A DNA stretch of 64,000 bases. Origin: Paraburkholderia sp. BL21I4N1 (GTDB lineage Bacteria; Pseudomonadota; Gammaproteobacteria; Burkholderiales; Burkholderiaceae). This document shows, piece after piece, positions 1 through 8,954 of the stretch. The notes beneath the pieces are model-generated. The model had not been told where the DNA came from. It saw only the letters and a program-made list of their open reading frames with translations, and did no database searches. The DNA lies in NCBI RefSeq assembly GCF_002973525.1, contig NZ_PVEN01000023.1, forward strand, positions 1 to 64,000, written 5' to 3'. Made by a program: the position numbers and the translations under genes. The stretch's first letter is position 1. Every line of letters begins with the position of its first letter.

Positions 1-29
1 TCTGTCATCAAAGTGGTCCCCACTACTCG

Positions 30-47
30 AAGTGATGGACATCACTT
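30..47. repeat. 18-bp palindrome beside IS21 remnant
   Basis: Two 8-base arms, AAGTGATG and CATCACTT, flank a GA centre. It lies where the istA reading frame has been cut off, so it may belong to whatever replaced the rest of the IS or be a protein-binding site. No gene for a matching regulator is visible. Confidence 0.35.
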
Positions 48-80
48 TGGACACTCTCAACGTCGATGTCGATACGGCCT

Positions 81-608
81 TCAAATGACGCTTACGGTCA
101 TGACGAAGAACCACGTCTTGATCTGCGCGCCCGATTCATGTGGTAGTACCGGCCCGGCGCCGAAGTCAACCTGTGCGGCCTCTGCTGGCGCAAACTCAAG
201 GATCGTTGTGGCGGGCACGCCGCGTTCGGCCCTCAGGCCCAGCAGGATACGGCGCACCGCCGAGTAGCTGCCGGTGTAGCCATGGTTGCGTTTCAGCGCG
301 TGGTGAATCGTTGTGCCCTGAACGCCGGCGTCATGCCAGTCACGGATCTGCTCGCGAAACGGCTCGAGAGTGGACACGCATGTGCTCGGCAAATGTGGAG
401 TGCGGCCAAACACGCCGGCAATCACGGTATCGTCAGGCAACGGCTGCCCGGGATTCAGCCAGCCGCGCTCGTCGGCCATACGACGAACAGCGGTCAACTT
501 CTTGCGACCCATCAGGCCGCTACGCCCGATGTCGCGATCAGAATCGCCTTGCCGCATGCGGACAAGGACTTGACGGTACTCAAACAATTCGAACCTCCGG
601 TTGGTCAT
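81..608 (-). pseudogene. istA: IS21-family transposase IstA, N-terminal fragment
   Basis: The protein begins MTNRRFELFEYRQVLVRM, which is the typical IstA start, with a GGAG ribosome site seven bases upstream of the ATG at 608. A helix-turn-helix region (about residues 15-50) is followed by the beginning of the DDE integrase fold, with the first catalytic Asp in a QVDFG motif near residue 145. The frame stops after 175 residues, while family members are about 400-500 residues and are followed by istB. No istB or rest of the DDE domain is found in the 80 bases that remain to the window edge, so the gene is truncated. Its upstream side keeps the IS terminus with binding repeats, so the break is at the 3' side. 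Identification as IstA is secure; exact IS name unknown. Confidence 0.85.
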
Positions 609-681
609 GGACACTCCGTTCAGAAAGAACGGGAGCGTACCCATCTAGAAAGTTCGAATCGCGTTCAACACCCCGCGCCAG

Positions 682-832
682 TGGCGCCTATACGCCGATC
701 ATTGACTGGCTCCTTTACGCCGGTCACGGACTGGCGCCATAACGCCGATCCTGCGCTGGCGCCTATGCGCCGATCATCAGGTGGCGCCAATACGCCGATC
801 CCGGAATGGCTCCATAACGCCGGTCAGTGACA
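682..832. repeat. IS21-type terminal end with six phased 19-bp repeats
   Basis: Six copies of a 19-base unit (consensus TGGCKCCWWWDCGCCGRTC) start at 682, 707, 732, 757, 782 and 807, exactly 25 bases apart. Copies two and six share the same variant bases (TGGCTCC and CCGGTC). On the minus strand the outer edge reads TGTCACTGACCGG, beginning with the TG expected at IS21-family ends, so the element boundary is placed near 832. Multiple terminal transposase-binding repeats are known for IS21 elements. They lie just upstream of the istA start and may also hold its promoter. Confidence 0.8.
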
Positions 833-914
833 ACGCGTTGCGCGAGTTCTCCGGGGTGGGTCCGAATGGCTTTCTCGTGCGATGGTGCAATACCGATCGA
901 AGCAAGGAGCGACT

Positions 915-1216
915 TTGCTGATCACGTTTCAATCGCCCGCGACGCTCGAAGTCGTGATGCTCAGGGACGTCGCCCGGTATCTGTTCGGTCTTGTGGGAAA
1001 GCGGTTCGAAACGCGCGGGGTCATCCTCCATGACGAGGTGCCTCGCACAATCCGCCGTCTCGAAGTGGCGATTTCGGACTAAAGAGGCGGCGATCGTGCT
1101 CGAATCGCTGCAGTATGCCCGCGAACGCCTCCGGAATCTGGCAGTGGACTTTCACAACGGGCCTGGCCATTTCTCGACATGATGCGTGAAGCCAGCAAAC
1201 AATTAGATGGCGCGTG
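915..1216 (+). pseudogene. DUF1840 family protein, frameshifted
   Basis: A TTG start at 915, eight bases after AAGGAG, opens a reading frame MLITFQSPATLEVVMLRD that runs through GVILHDEVPRTIRRLEVAI, the hallmarks of DUF1840, a roughly 100-residue family of unknown function common in beta-proteobacteria. The frame stops at 1080-1082. The expected family C-terminus (LSQRAWPFLDMMREA) is then found in another frame at about 1155-1200, so at least one indel has broken the gene. It directly abuts the IS21 end at 832, and the insertion may have removed its promoter. Confidence 0.65.
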
Positions 1217-1702
1217 GTCGCAGCGGCCCTCACTGCATGCGGCATCTGCGCATCAGCGCGGGCAGGCGGATACTCTAGCCTCCGACCGCAGCGTGTCGGA
1301 TCGGGATCGTGTCAAAACGCGAATGGCAGTGAGCCCGTCGGCACATGGAGGGTGACGCCAGCCAACGCAGTGGCCGCCTGTTATCGCGCTGATATCCCGG
1401 TGACGGTTGTCGGTGCCTACGGTTACACGACGCTCGAGATGCTATTGAGCGGACCATTCATGCTGGTGAGGTGGCCGAAGGGCCGCTGTCCTGAAAACGG
1501 GCGATGGCACACGGGAGACACGAGTCAGAGCCACTCTGGCGAAAATCAGCATGTCATTTTTCTCTGGCCGGTACTGTAAGACAATCCGTCGATGGGAGGA
1601 GGAACCTGAAGGAAGCATCGCCCGACCCGCCGACGCTGTTGCATCGGTGGTCAGGGCCGCGGAAGGTGGAGGGAGCGTGCTGGACCGATGCCGCTAGCAG
1701 CG
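1217..1702. other. No convincing gene
   Basis: Several short open frames exist on both strands but none shows family-like sequence, a good ribosome site or codon use of a real gene. The stretch looks like decayed coding DNA following the broken DUF1840 gene. Confidence 0.4.
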
Positions 1703-1864
1703 TCAGGGTCCGTGACGAGTGCGGCTCCACCAGTGCTTGCCAGCCGCATATCGAAGAATCCGTTCACGGGTATGGTTTTGGGGATCCTGGGCGATGACGA
1801 AAAGAACGACCATCGCAAGCACTGCAGCCGAAACCCCAATCTGTACGAGAAGATCTATGATCAT
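1703..1864 (-). CDS. Small single-span membrane protein, 53 residues
   Basis: The ATG at 1864 follows a strong GGAGG ribosome site (1870-1874, minus strand) by five bases. The 53-residue product starts MIIDLLVQIGVSAAVLAMVV, with one hydrophobic helix at about residues 5-25, then a short basic, Trp-containing cytoplasmic tail rich in Arg and His. I do not recognise a family. A similar tiny one-helix ORF occurs at 3282-3434, with the stress-protein gene between them, so the locus may be the remnant of a respiratory or stress operon with small accessory subunits. Being short, it could still be a chance ORF, but ribosome site and helix argue for it. Confidence 0.4.
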   Translation of the reverse strand: MIIDLLVQIGVSAAVLAMVVLFVIAQDPQNHTRERILRYAAGKHWWSRTRHGP

Positions 1865-2185
1865 CTTAGCCTCCACGGTTGTACGCTCAATGAAGAGCTT
1901 CTAGCCGCCCGCGAACAGATCAGGATTCCTTTACCCAATGACGACTGTCCCGCGTCCGGGATGCAAAACCGGTCCGGCTATGTAGCACAGACGCCCGCGA
2001 GCGTCGTGTCGATATTGCGCTTCGCCATCGCGGTGGCTATTTTCGGGGCATTTCCGAACCAAAGGAAAACCCGGCGTTTCGGGTCAAACAGACATTTTCG
2101 ATGTAGCCCTGTGTTGTACTGCCGTCCGATGATGGTCACCGGTTGATAGACCGCTCGAATGCCGATTCGAATCCATGCAAGACCG

Positions 2186-2620
2186 TCAATGGGCAACCTT
2201 GAACAGAACACCGCAAGATACCCGGTCGAGCAGCGATGCGTGGTTTTCTCCTGTCCACCAACGCGCAAAAAGCCCATGCGGATGATGTCCAATGACGATC
2301 AGGTCAACTTTCAATGATTCCGCAAGGCGGGAAATCTGGTCAACCGCGTTTCCGACCGAATAATGTCCCGTTGCGGTTACGCCCCATGCCCGCAGCCAGT
2401 CAATGCCCTCGCGCAGTGTCTCCCGTGCCACCTGCTCATCGACCTCGAATTTCATCGACGACAGAACGTCGAACCCGCTAGACCAGTCTGTGCAGTCAAA
2501 AATCGAGAGCAGATGGGTTTCCGCTTGCAACTGCTGCGCAAGAGCCGCACCGCAGCGCAGCGCGATCCGACCCTCCGGTGTGGCGTCATAACAAAGCAGG
2601 ATCCGATTGAACGGAGCCAT
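2186..2620 (-). CDS. Universal stress protein, UspA family
   Basis: This 144-residue protein starts MAPFNRILLCYDATPEG, the usual Usp first strand with a nucleotide-contacting Asp, and ends with the ATP-loop pattern V-I-G-H-H-x-x-G followed by about ten residues and a Ser-containing turn (about residues 108-135). Single-domain Usp proteins are 140-160 residues, so it is full length. The ATG at 2620 is preferred over the one at 2638 because AAAGGAA lies eight bases upstream. The protein is cytoplasmic and linked to survival under stress or low oxygen. The surrounding small or broken membrane genes and a palindrome at 3029 suggest the remains of an oxygen- or stress-controlled locus. Confidence 0.85.
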   Translation of the reverse strand: MAPFNRILLCYDATPEGRIALRCGAALAQQLQAETHLLSIFDCTDWSSGFDVLSSMKFEVDEQVARETLREGIDWLRAWGVTATGHYSVGNAVDQISRLAESLKVDLIVIGHHPHGLFARWWTGENHASLLDRVSCGVLFKVAH

Positions 2621-2689
2621 AGTGGATTCCTTTGCCAACTTTCGCAGGATCGTCCATTCGAGCGATTGAATCGGTCGCCACGAAATTGT

Positions 2690-2869
2690 TCAGGTGAAGA
2701 CAGGCACGGCCTCGATCAGCACGAAACCCAGTAAAGCGCCGGCCGTGGCACCCAACAGCTTGGGGTGCCATTTTTGCAGCTGCAACATGCTGAGCAGATC
2801 GCCAACCAGGATAGTACCTAGGAGCGCAAACGCAATCAGCAGGTAGCTGTCAAAGTCGTTGTTGATGAC
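2690..2869 (-). pseudogene. C-terminal fragment of a membrane protein
   Basis: An open stretch of 59 codons ending at 2690 reads as two clear membrane helices (FDSYLLIAFALLGTILVGDL, then GATAGALLGFVLIEA) joined by a Lys/His loop. No usable ATG, GTG or TTG lies between the upstream in-frame stop and the first helix, so it appears to be the tail of a longer protein whose 5' part is lost. It ends 70 bases before the stress-protein gene on the same strand. I cannot name the family. Confidence 0.4.
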
Positions 2870-3028
2870 CGTTACGCCTCATTTGCGTTACGTGAGATTG
2901 CGTCGCCAAAATCCTGACAAAAGTCGATTGCAATGCGACGTGGCCGCTTTCGCGTGTTCAGATTTCCTCGTACGGGTTACACCTTCGACGCCCGCTGGCG
3001 TGCAGACGCGAGCATTTGAATCAATTAT

Positions 3029-3045
3029 ATGTCACATCATGACAT
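3029..3045. promoter_or_regulatory. 17-bp palindrome, possible operator
   Basis: The arms ATGTCA and TGACAT flank five bases (CATCA). A related half-site, TATGTCACATAGTGATA, lies at about 3605-3621. The spacing resembles CRP/FNR-type sites, but the half-sites are not the classical TTGAT. It lies between the membrane-protein fragment and the small ORF at 3282-3434, so it could serve either side. Confidence 0.35.
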
Positions 3046-3281
3046 GTATGGTCAAACTTTCCTCCGGCCTGCGTGTTACGCATCGGCGTAAAGGCGCCGG
3101 ACGGCATGCGCGCTTCAAGAAAGGATGATTGCGTGCGCATTGAACCCTCCCAACTTCCTGGGGCAACGTGGGGGCTCAATATTCGCCTGCATCCAGTGTG
3201 CCCAGCGCCCGACCGCTGTCCATAGCAGAAGATGGAAGCGTCTTGCCATCACGGACACGGGCATCTTCTACACGTCCGGAA

Positions 3282-3434
3282 TCAGTCGTTCTGCTGATCA
3301 GATGCGCGGGTTTGCCGCGAGTCAGTTCGATGATCGCGGGGATTCGTTCCGAACAGCGCCGAGAGGCTCATGGCGATCACACCAAGAACGATCAGACCGA
3401 AAAAGAAGAGAATCCAATGGAAATTGACGCCCAT
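3282..3434 (-). CDS. Small single-span membrane protein, 50 residues
   Basis: The 50-residue product begins MGVNFHWILFFFGLIVLGVI with one strong hydrophobic helix (residues 6-28), followed by a hydrophilic tail rich in Asp, Arg and Gln. An in-frame stop lies five codons before the ATG, so the start is fixed. The upstream ribosome site is weak. The build (short N-terminus, one helix, charged tail) is like small oxidase or transporter subunits, but no family is recognised. It points toward the stress-protein locus. Confidence 0.35.
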   Translation of the reverse strand: MGVNFHWILFFFGLIVLGVIAMSLSALFGTNPRDHRTDSRQTRASDQQND

Positions 3435-4338
3435 CGTCGTTTTCTAATGAGGCAGGATCGGCGCTCGTCTTATCCTGGCTGTTGGCTCCGGTAGCCGCCA
3501 GCCTCCTGCGGGAATTGTTCCCACGTCCGAGCACCACCCTGCTGGCAACAGCTAGAAAGTCATTCTGCGTTGCACCTGCCTCCACTGAAGTAAATAGGGA
3601 GCGTATGTCACATAGTGATATTTTGTCGCTGTCCGTCGATGGGGCCGATGTCCGCAGCGCGAGGTTATATCCCCTGAAATAGAAGGTTTTCGTTCGATGT
3701 AACTTTATCCCGAGCACCTCTGCGCTGCCATATCGGCGAAACTACGCCTTCCCGTCCCAGATCTGTCTTTATTCCGGTCTACACGCTCTGCTATCCGGGC
3801 AACCCGCATTCGTCACGATATGTTCGCTCGTTCCTCAACTGCAATGATACGGATGGTCCGGCAGATTTGCCTGATTCGGCATGAATTGCGGGAGCGGGGC
3901 GGTTCAGACGCATGATGCAATTTGGCTGTCTTTTCAGTGGATCACGTCGGTCAACGCAAAGGCCTAAACTTAGAAAGTAACTGAACAATAAAGGGCTAGG
4001 CGTGACTAGCACTGTAACCACGATCCCCGAGGCGGTTAAGCGAGGGAAGAACCTGCCCCCGCGGCTGCCCGGCGGAATCGGAGAGGCGATTCGATTGCTG
4101 ATATATCGCCGAAACGGACGGCAGATCCCCAGGTTGGGTTTCCCTTTTTCTTTGCGGGCGCCACTGACGGACTAGAAGTCCGGCATCAACGCGCGATCAA
4201 CGAGGTGAACACGAGGCCGCGCTGCGCCTTGTGTTCCAGACTGAATCCGATTGCAGTGGATGTATCTTGAGCTTACTTTGGGGGATATGACGGCCTACCG
4301 GTAACCGCAGGCTCGACCCATTACCAAAACACGGTCTG
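3435..4338. other. No convincing gene
   Basis: About 900 bases with no frame that looks coding on either strand. It contains the partial TGTCACAT site near 3605 and is bounded on the right by an IS1182-type transposase fragment, so it is probably decayed or intergenic DNA. Confidence 0.4.
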
Positions 4339-4465
4339 CCATGATCAGTCTTGTCGACAAACAACTGGCTACGCGGACAGGATTGGTATCCGTCAAGTAA
4401 TCGTCGATACGCGCAGGAGGATGGGCGGTTCCCGTTCGACGGTCGCCTCGAACAAAGCGCTTCAT
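4339..4465 (-). pseudogene. IS1182-type transposase, N-terminal fragment (copy 1)
   Basis: From the ATG at 4465 the minus strand reads MKRFVRGDRRTG, then DDYLTDTNPVRV. The same block, MKRFVQGDSRTQ through DDYVTDTNPVRV, starts the better preserved copy at 13317. After about 33 codons the frame shifts and only a VFVDKTDHG-like scrap remains. IS1182-family transposases are about 450-500 residues, so this is a short relic. Confidence 0.65.
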
Positions 4466-4647
4466 CTGTTTACGCGTGACGTGGTATCACGATGACAGGC
4501 GTTCAACGCTTGGCGCGGTCAGGGGCAGGGGCGGAGCCAGCGGACGAATCCGGCATATTTTGGCAGGTGCGCCGAGGTTGAAGAGTCGCCAGTTCCGAAG
4601 TTGCCAGTCGAATCTGCGAATTCAGGCGCGCTTTTCGCGGGCACATT

Positions 4648-6450
4648 TCATGTGACGGGCTTCGACTCAACATGATCGAAGGTCCGTTCCGGATTATCAG
4701 GTGTTACACCCAGCAGGCTCATGGTTTTTGCTGCGATATCGGAAAACACCGGTCCCGCCGCCGCCCCGCCGAAATGCAAACCGTGTTGTGGGCGGTCGAT
4801 CGAGACCGCGATGACAACGCGCGGTTGTGTTGCCGGCACAATGCCGACGAACGAGGCCCGATATTGACTGCGATCGTATCCATGAGCCGTCCATCGGTAG
4901 GCCGTACCGGTTTTGCCTGCCGCGGTGTAACCAGGCACTGCGGCCTGAGGCGCCGTCCCGTCCTCTGAAACAACAGATTCAAGCATGTCCAGAACTTGAG
5001 CGGCGACATGCGGCGAGTAAACGCGCTTGCCAGGAAGGCTGCCATCGCGTCGCACAGCGATGGTAGCGGGCACAAAGACTCCCTTATTGCCGAATACGGT
5101 GTACATCTGTGCAAGTTGCAACAGCGACGCGGACAGACCGTAGCCGTAAGACATTGTGGCCTGTTCGACACGCCGCCAGTGTTGATACGGCCGCAGCGCT
5201 CCGCCGGCAGCGCCCGGCAGTCCTGCGCGCGGCGGATGGCCGAGACCAACCGCGTGGAAATTGCTCCACATATCGCGTGGTTGCAGGAGCAGTGCGATTT
5301 TGCTCGTGCCTACGTTGCTCGATTTCTGCACGACACCGCTCACGGTCAGTGTGCCGAAGTTCTTGTCGTCGTGAATCGTTACGCCGTCGAGCCGCAGCCG
5401 GCCTCCGTTGGTTGGCACAACGGAGCGCGGTGAAACATAGTTGCGCTGGAGCGCCAGTGAGATCGTGATGGGCTTCATTACCGAACCAGGTTCGAACACA
5501 TCGGTCACCGCGCGATTGCGTATTGCTTCACCGGATCTCTTTCCAAGGAGGTTTGGATCGAAACTCGGCCAGTTGGCCATGGCGAGAATCTCACCCGTAT
5601 GAACATCGAGCACGATTGCCGATCCTGATTGGGCGTCGGTTCGCTGGACGGCATCATGTAACGCACGAAACGCTGCGTATTGAATGGGCTGGTCGATGGA
5701 GAGGTTCACGTCTTTGCCGGCGACCGGCCGCACAAGGGCCAATGTCTCGATGACCTGACCGTGAGCATTGCGCAGCACGCGCCGGCTGCCGTCGATCCCC
5801 GTCAACCACCGATTGTCGATTTTTTCGATACCTTCCAACCCCTTGCCGTCGATGCCCGTGAAGCCTGTGACATGTGCCGCAATATTGCCTTCCGGGTAGT
5901 ACCGGCGGTAACCTGGTTGGGCGTAGACCCCCGGCACGTCAAGTCCCAACGCGCGTTGTGCGACGCTCAACGGCACCTGGCGTTTGAGGTATGTGAATGA
6001 TCGGCGAGAAGCGGCGATCGTATTGATACGCGCTGCGTCGAGATTCAATGCGCTTGCCAACGCTTTAGCTTGAGTGTCGGAAAGCGGCTTGGCACCCAGC
6101 GCGTCCATCCATAACGTGCGGGTGGGCAGGCTGAGCGCCAGCGGTCTCCCGTTACGATCGAGGATGCGCCCGCGCGAAGCATGAATGGCGAATTCACGAA
6201 CCTGCCTTGCCTCACCCTGCTTCTGATAAAACTCATCGTTGATGCCTTGCACCCATGCCGCCCGCGTCGCAAGCACGAGAAAACCCAGAGTGAACACCGC
6301 GCCCATCGCGCGGGAGCGCCATCGGGGCATGGTGCGAGATCTGATTGGGCGGGAGGAAAACTGCAAGGGCGCTGAACGCTGGCGCGTTGGGTTATTTTCG
6401 AAGAGGCGGCTTGTGTCACGTTCGCGAGAACCGACGTGAGCCATTTCCAC
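4648..6450 (-). CDS. FtsI-like penicillin-binding protein (class B transpeptidase)
   Basis: This 600-residue protein is a peptidoglycan DD-transpeptidase of the PBP2/PBP3 class. A basic cytoplasmic tail (1-49) leads to one membrane helix (50-68), the non-catalytic dimerisation region (about 85-230) and the transpeptidase domain (about 250-580). All three active-site motifs are present: SVMK (323-326) with the nucleophilic Ser, SSN (377-379) and KTG (513-515). Length matches FtsI (about 590). The start is GTG at 6450 or ATG at 6444; neither has a strong ribosome site. The dcw cell-division cluster (mraW, ftsL, murE) is not beside it. It follows a small lipoprotein gene by 13 bases, so it is probably a second, accessory FtsI made with that partner rather than the housekeeping copy. 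Confidence 0.93.
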   Translation of the reverse strand: MEMAHVGSRERDTSRLFENNPTRQRSAPLQFSSRPIRSRTMPRWRSRAMGAVFTLGFLVLATRAAWVQGINDEFYQKQGEARQVREFAIHASRGRILDRNGRPLALSLPTRTLWMDALGAKPLSDTQAKALASALNLDAARINTIAASRRSFTYLKRQVPLSVAQRALGLDVPGVYAQPGYRRYYPEGNIAAHVTGFTGIDGKGLEGIEKIDNRWLTGIDGSRRVLRNAHGQVIETLALVRPVAGKDVNLSIDQPIQYAAFRALHDAVQRTDAQSGSAIVLDVHTGEILAMANWPSFDPNLLGKRSGEAIRNRAVTDVFEPGSVMKPITISLALQRNYVSPRSVVPTNGGRLRLDGVTIHDDKNFGTLTVSGVVQKSSNVGTSKIALLLQPRDMWSNFHAVGLGHPPRAGLPGAAGGALRPYQHWRRVEQATMSYGYGLSASLLQLAQMYTVFGNKGVFVPATIAVRRDGSLPGKRVYSPHVAAQVLDMLESVVSEDGTAPQAAVPGYTAAGKTGTAYRWTAHGYDRSQYRASFVGIVPATQPRVVIAVSIDRPQHGLHFGGAAAGPVFSDIAAKTMSLLGVTPDNPERTFDHVESKPVT

Positions 6451-6463
6451 ATAAAGTAGCCGA

Positions 6464-6805
6464 TCATCGGTGCCTAAGGCAACTCTTTATGAAGGCGACA
6501 TAGATGCGGTCCGTCGAACGCGCTTCGAAAAACTGCACCGTTGTCTGTCGGACGCCGCGCGTGATCTTGACGCCAATCGGCACGCCCCGAAACCAGGTTC
6601 TGCCCTGCAAACGCACCGTTGCTCCAACGCGTGTGCGATGCAGATGACGCGTGCTGCGCTCCCATCTATCCGCAATACATTTGACCACCGACGAAAGACT
6701 ATTCTCCGAGACGCCGGAATATTGCGGTGCGCTGGAGAACACCGGATCAGGTCGGGAGCACGACGCGACAGCGAGGCAGATACCCGCCGCGAACAGGAGT
6801 TTCAT
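6464..6805 (-). CDS. Small lipoprotein upstream of the FtsI-like gene
   Basis: Starting at the ATG at 6805, the 113-residue product begins MKLLFAAGICLAVASC, a lipoprotein signal with lipobox VASC and the acylated Cys at position 16. An in-frame start at 6982 would bury this signal and is rejected. The mature part is basic, with a conserved-looking WERSTRHLHRT segment and a FRGVPIGVKIT strand. No family is recognised. The stop lies 13 bases before the FtsI-like gene, indicating one transcript. A membrane-anchored partner for the transpeptidase is possible but only suggested by position. Confidence 0.65.
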   Translation of the reverse strand: MKLLFAAGICLAVASCSRPDPVFSSAPQYSGVSENSLSSVVKCIADRWERSTRHLHRTRVGATVRLQGRTWFRGVPIGVKITRGVRQTTVQFFEARSTDRIYVAFIKSCLRHR

Positions 6806-6990
6806 GCTGGCTGCTCGCACGGCGTTTCCATCTTCTAGACGTGCCGGTGAGCAGCCAGGTCGCATCGACCCGGACGGACCTTCACGCCGGAATAGGTGGA
6901 AAATGCGGGCCGATTGTCCGACAAGCGCGTGTATACTCATATGCCGTTTTGCTGTCCTGAAGTTACCCGCATCCGCGGGCACCCATTTGC

Positions 6991-7395
6991 ATGAAGCTTA
7001 CCACCGCCATTTTTCTCCTCCTCACCTTCAGCTGGATCTGCCTGCGTGCCAATGCGCAGCCGCCAGCGGACATCCCAGAAGACTATGCTTATCTGCGGCG
7101 CATGCATGTGCCCGATGTAGTCGTCAATTGCGTAGCCGCTTTCGATCGCTGGGTTCTCACCACCCCACGATACGATTTATTTATTATTTCGGAGCGCCGT
7201 GCTCTGACTGCAAAAGTACTATCCGGTAAGGCCATTGCGGGCGATACGACAACGTTGCCGATCGACACCGTGGTCAAAACGCCGGCCTTCGCCAAGGTCC
7301 GTGGCAAATATGTCCGGGTTCCCGTCAAGGCGACGTGCAAAATTTGGCACGCGCATGTCGTGGGCCTGAGCGCTCAGCCGACCACCATCCAGTAA
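6991..7395 (+). CDS. Exported protein of unknown function
   Basis: The 134-residue product has a classical signal peptide (MKLTTAIFLLLTFSWICL, cleavage likely after ANA near residue 22) and a mature domain of about 112 residues with two Cys (in VVNCVAAFDRWV and KATCKIWHA) that could form a disulfide. The pattern of beta strands and the periplasmic address suggest a small binding or envelope protein; I cannot assign a family with confidence. It is divergent from the lipoprotein gene at 6805, so the 185 bases between them must hold both promoters. Confidence 0.7.
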   Translation: MKLTTAIFLLLTFSWICLRANAQPPADIPEDYAYLRRMHVPDVVVNCVAAFDRWVLTTPRYDLFIISERRALTAKVLSGKAIAGDTTTLPIDTVVKTPAFAKVRGKYVRVPVKATCKIWHAHVVGLSAQPTTIQ

Positions 7396-7646
7396 TGGTC
7401 GAGCCGCAGCCAACGCGGTTCATTCCACCTGGTGGCCAGTAGACCAGACTAGCAACCTATTGTTTCGATTTTGACGGTATTCGCAGAGACCTTCAGAACG
7501 CGCAGGAAAGATGATATCCAGCTACGGGACATAACCGGTTTCGTTGCCTGATCTGAGTCCGTGGCGACGGTCACCACGACCTGCTTAAACATCAAGACGT
7601 CTTCGAGGTGACATGGTGATCACGATGCTGCAGCGTCTCACAGGGT

Positions 7647-7829
7647 TCAATACCCTTGGTGCCAGTGTCGCCCATTGTGGCCCGGGCCGATCCCGATTGC
7701 CGGCGCTGCGTAATAGCCGGCGGAGAATACAGATGTGTCTTCGAATGCCGGGTCGGAAGCAGGGGGCAGGACGGCAATGCAGCCTGCCAGGCCGACCATG
7801 CGCGCGAAAACGCCCAGAAGTCTGATCAC
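7647..7829 (-). CDS. Candidate 60-residue lipoprotein
   Basis: A GTG start at 7829 follows GGGAA by five bases and opens MIRLLGVFARMVGLAGCIAV, a short lipoprotein signal with lipobox LAGC and Cys at residue 17. The mature part is small and rich in Tyr, Ala, Gly and His (AGYYAAPAIGIGPGH), as in many tiny beta-proteobacterial lipoproteins of unknown role. No homology can be claimed. The overlapping open frames on the other strand look less gene-like. Confidence 0.4.
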   Translation of the reverse strand: MIRLLGVFARMVGLAGCIAVLPPASDPAFEDTSVFSAGYYAAPAIGIGPGHNGRHWHQGY

Positions 7830-8331
7830 GATGTTCCCGCTCTCACTAGTCGTCTATTTAAGATTGAAGGAGGTTCCCTGGTTCGCAACCCCTTTGCAGG
7901 GGATCTTGTCGGCCGGTTACCGTTAGACAACCTGGCGCCACCACACCCGTGATGAGCTTACATGCAGTGACGGACAGACGAAAGGTGGGGAACCCGTATA
8001 TCTTCGTTGGACACCGTGACGAAGCCCGTGAGTATGGCAACCTGAACTATGTAACTCGACCCATCATCGTTCCCTGTTTGCGCTTCCGGGTGGTGAGTTT
8101 GATGCGCTAGCAGGGAGTCGGTACTGGCTTGTACGCCCAAGCCGCGTCCGTTTCATTCGGCTGTAAACGACTTGCAGTTTTCTTCCGCCTTCGGTCTGGC
8201 AGCGCGCTCGACTAAAACACTGTCGCTGTACACTATGACGTCCCGGGCCGCCTTTCAACAAACAAGCTTCCAGGCGGCTGCCATGCAGAATCACGTGTAC
8301 TGACAAGGTTCGGATGTTTCGGAGAAACCCC
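7830..8331. other. No convincing gene
   Basis: About 500 bases without a credible ORF. The right edge must carry the promoter and the GGAG ribosome site of the exported protein that starts at 8332. Nothing else is visible. Confidence 0.4.
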
Positions 8332-8829
8332 ATGCGCCGTTCACGGTTGCTGATCACACCAGCCGTGCTCGGTGGCCTCGCGCTGGGATCTTATTCGTTA
8401 ACGCTTTACGCAACGTCGCCATCGCCGCTAGACCCTCGTGTGACGCAGTCGACCATTGAAAGGACCATCTGCCACCGCGATTACCTCACAAGAGTGGCGC
8501 CGTCGGTCGATGAGCGACTATTTCGTAAGGGCGAGCTTCTCGCCCAGCGCGCTATCGCTCCGGAATCGGCACCCCTCTATGCGCTCGACTTTCGCGTACC
8601 AGTGCTGCTCGGTGGATCTCCGGACGCACCAGAGAATTTCGACCTGATCCCGTGGGACGGTCCTGGCGGGGAACGCCGCAAGCGACGCTTCACCGTTTTT
8701 CTGAACCGCTGCGTATGCGCAGGCGAAATCCCCTTGGCTCGAGCCCGGGCCGCATTGTCGGGAGACTGGCCACGCACGTATCCGAATTTATGGATGTTGC
8801 GATGCAGAAATGTGTCTGATGGAAGGTGA
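8332..8829 (+). CDS. Exported protein with degenerate HNH-like core
   Basis: The ATG at 8332 is chosen because GGAG lies eight bases upstream; an in-frame ATG at 8314 lacks this. The 165-residue protein has an N-terminal hydrophobic signal (about 5-25). Its layout follows a family of small secreted proteins whose members carry VTQ..I..TIC, then YELDHLIPLELGG, dP.NLWPQ and a final VC.G...L..A. Here the corresponding parts are VTQSTIERTICH, YALDFRVPVLLGG, APENFDLIPWDG and CVCAGEIPLARA. The His of the DH pair is Phe, so nuclease-type catalysis seems lost. Function unknown. Confidence 0.65.
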   Translation: MRRSRLLITPAVLGGLALGSYSLTLYATSPSPLDPRVTQSTIERTICHRDYLTRVAPSVDERLFRKGELLAQRAIAPESAPLYALDFRVPVLLGGSPDAPENFDLIPWDGPGGERRKRRFTVFLNRCVCAGEIPLARARAALSGDWPRTYPNLWMLRCRNVSDGR

Positions 8830-8954
8830 GACAGGACGCGTTTTGCGTGCTCTTTCGGGGAAAAGCGAGTCTGGAAATCCTGATTTACTCCAGCGGGCTT
8901 AGTTTCACGGTCCGCAGCATCTAGCGACTACAATGGATACTAGTCAAAAGACGA

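Noticed and set aside
682..825. Repeat array that could be taken for a CRISPR
   Set aside because: Units are 19 bases with only 6-base gaps, at an IS21 end next to istA, and no cas genes are near.
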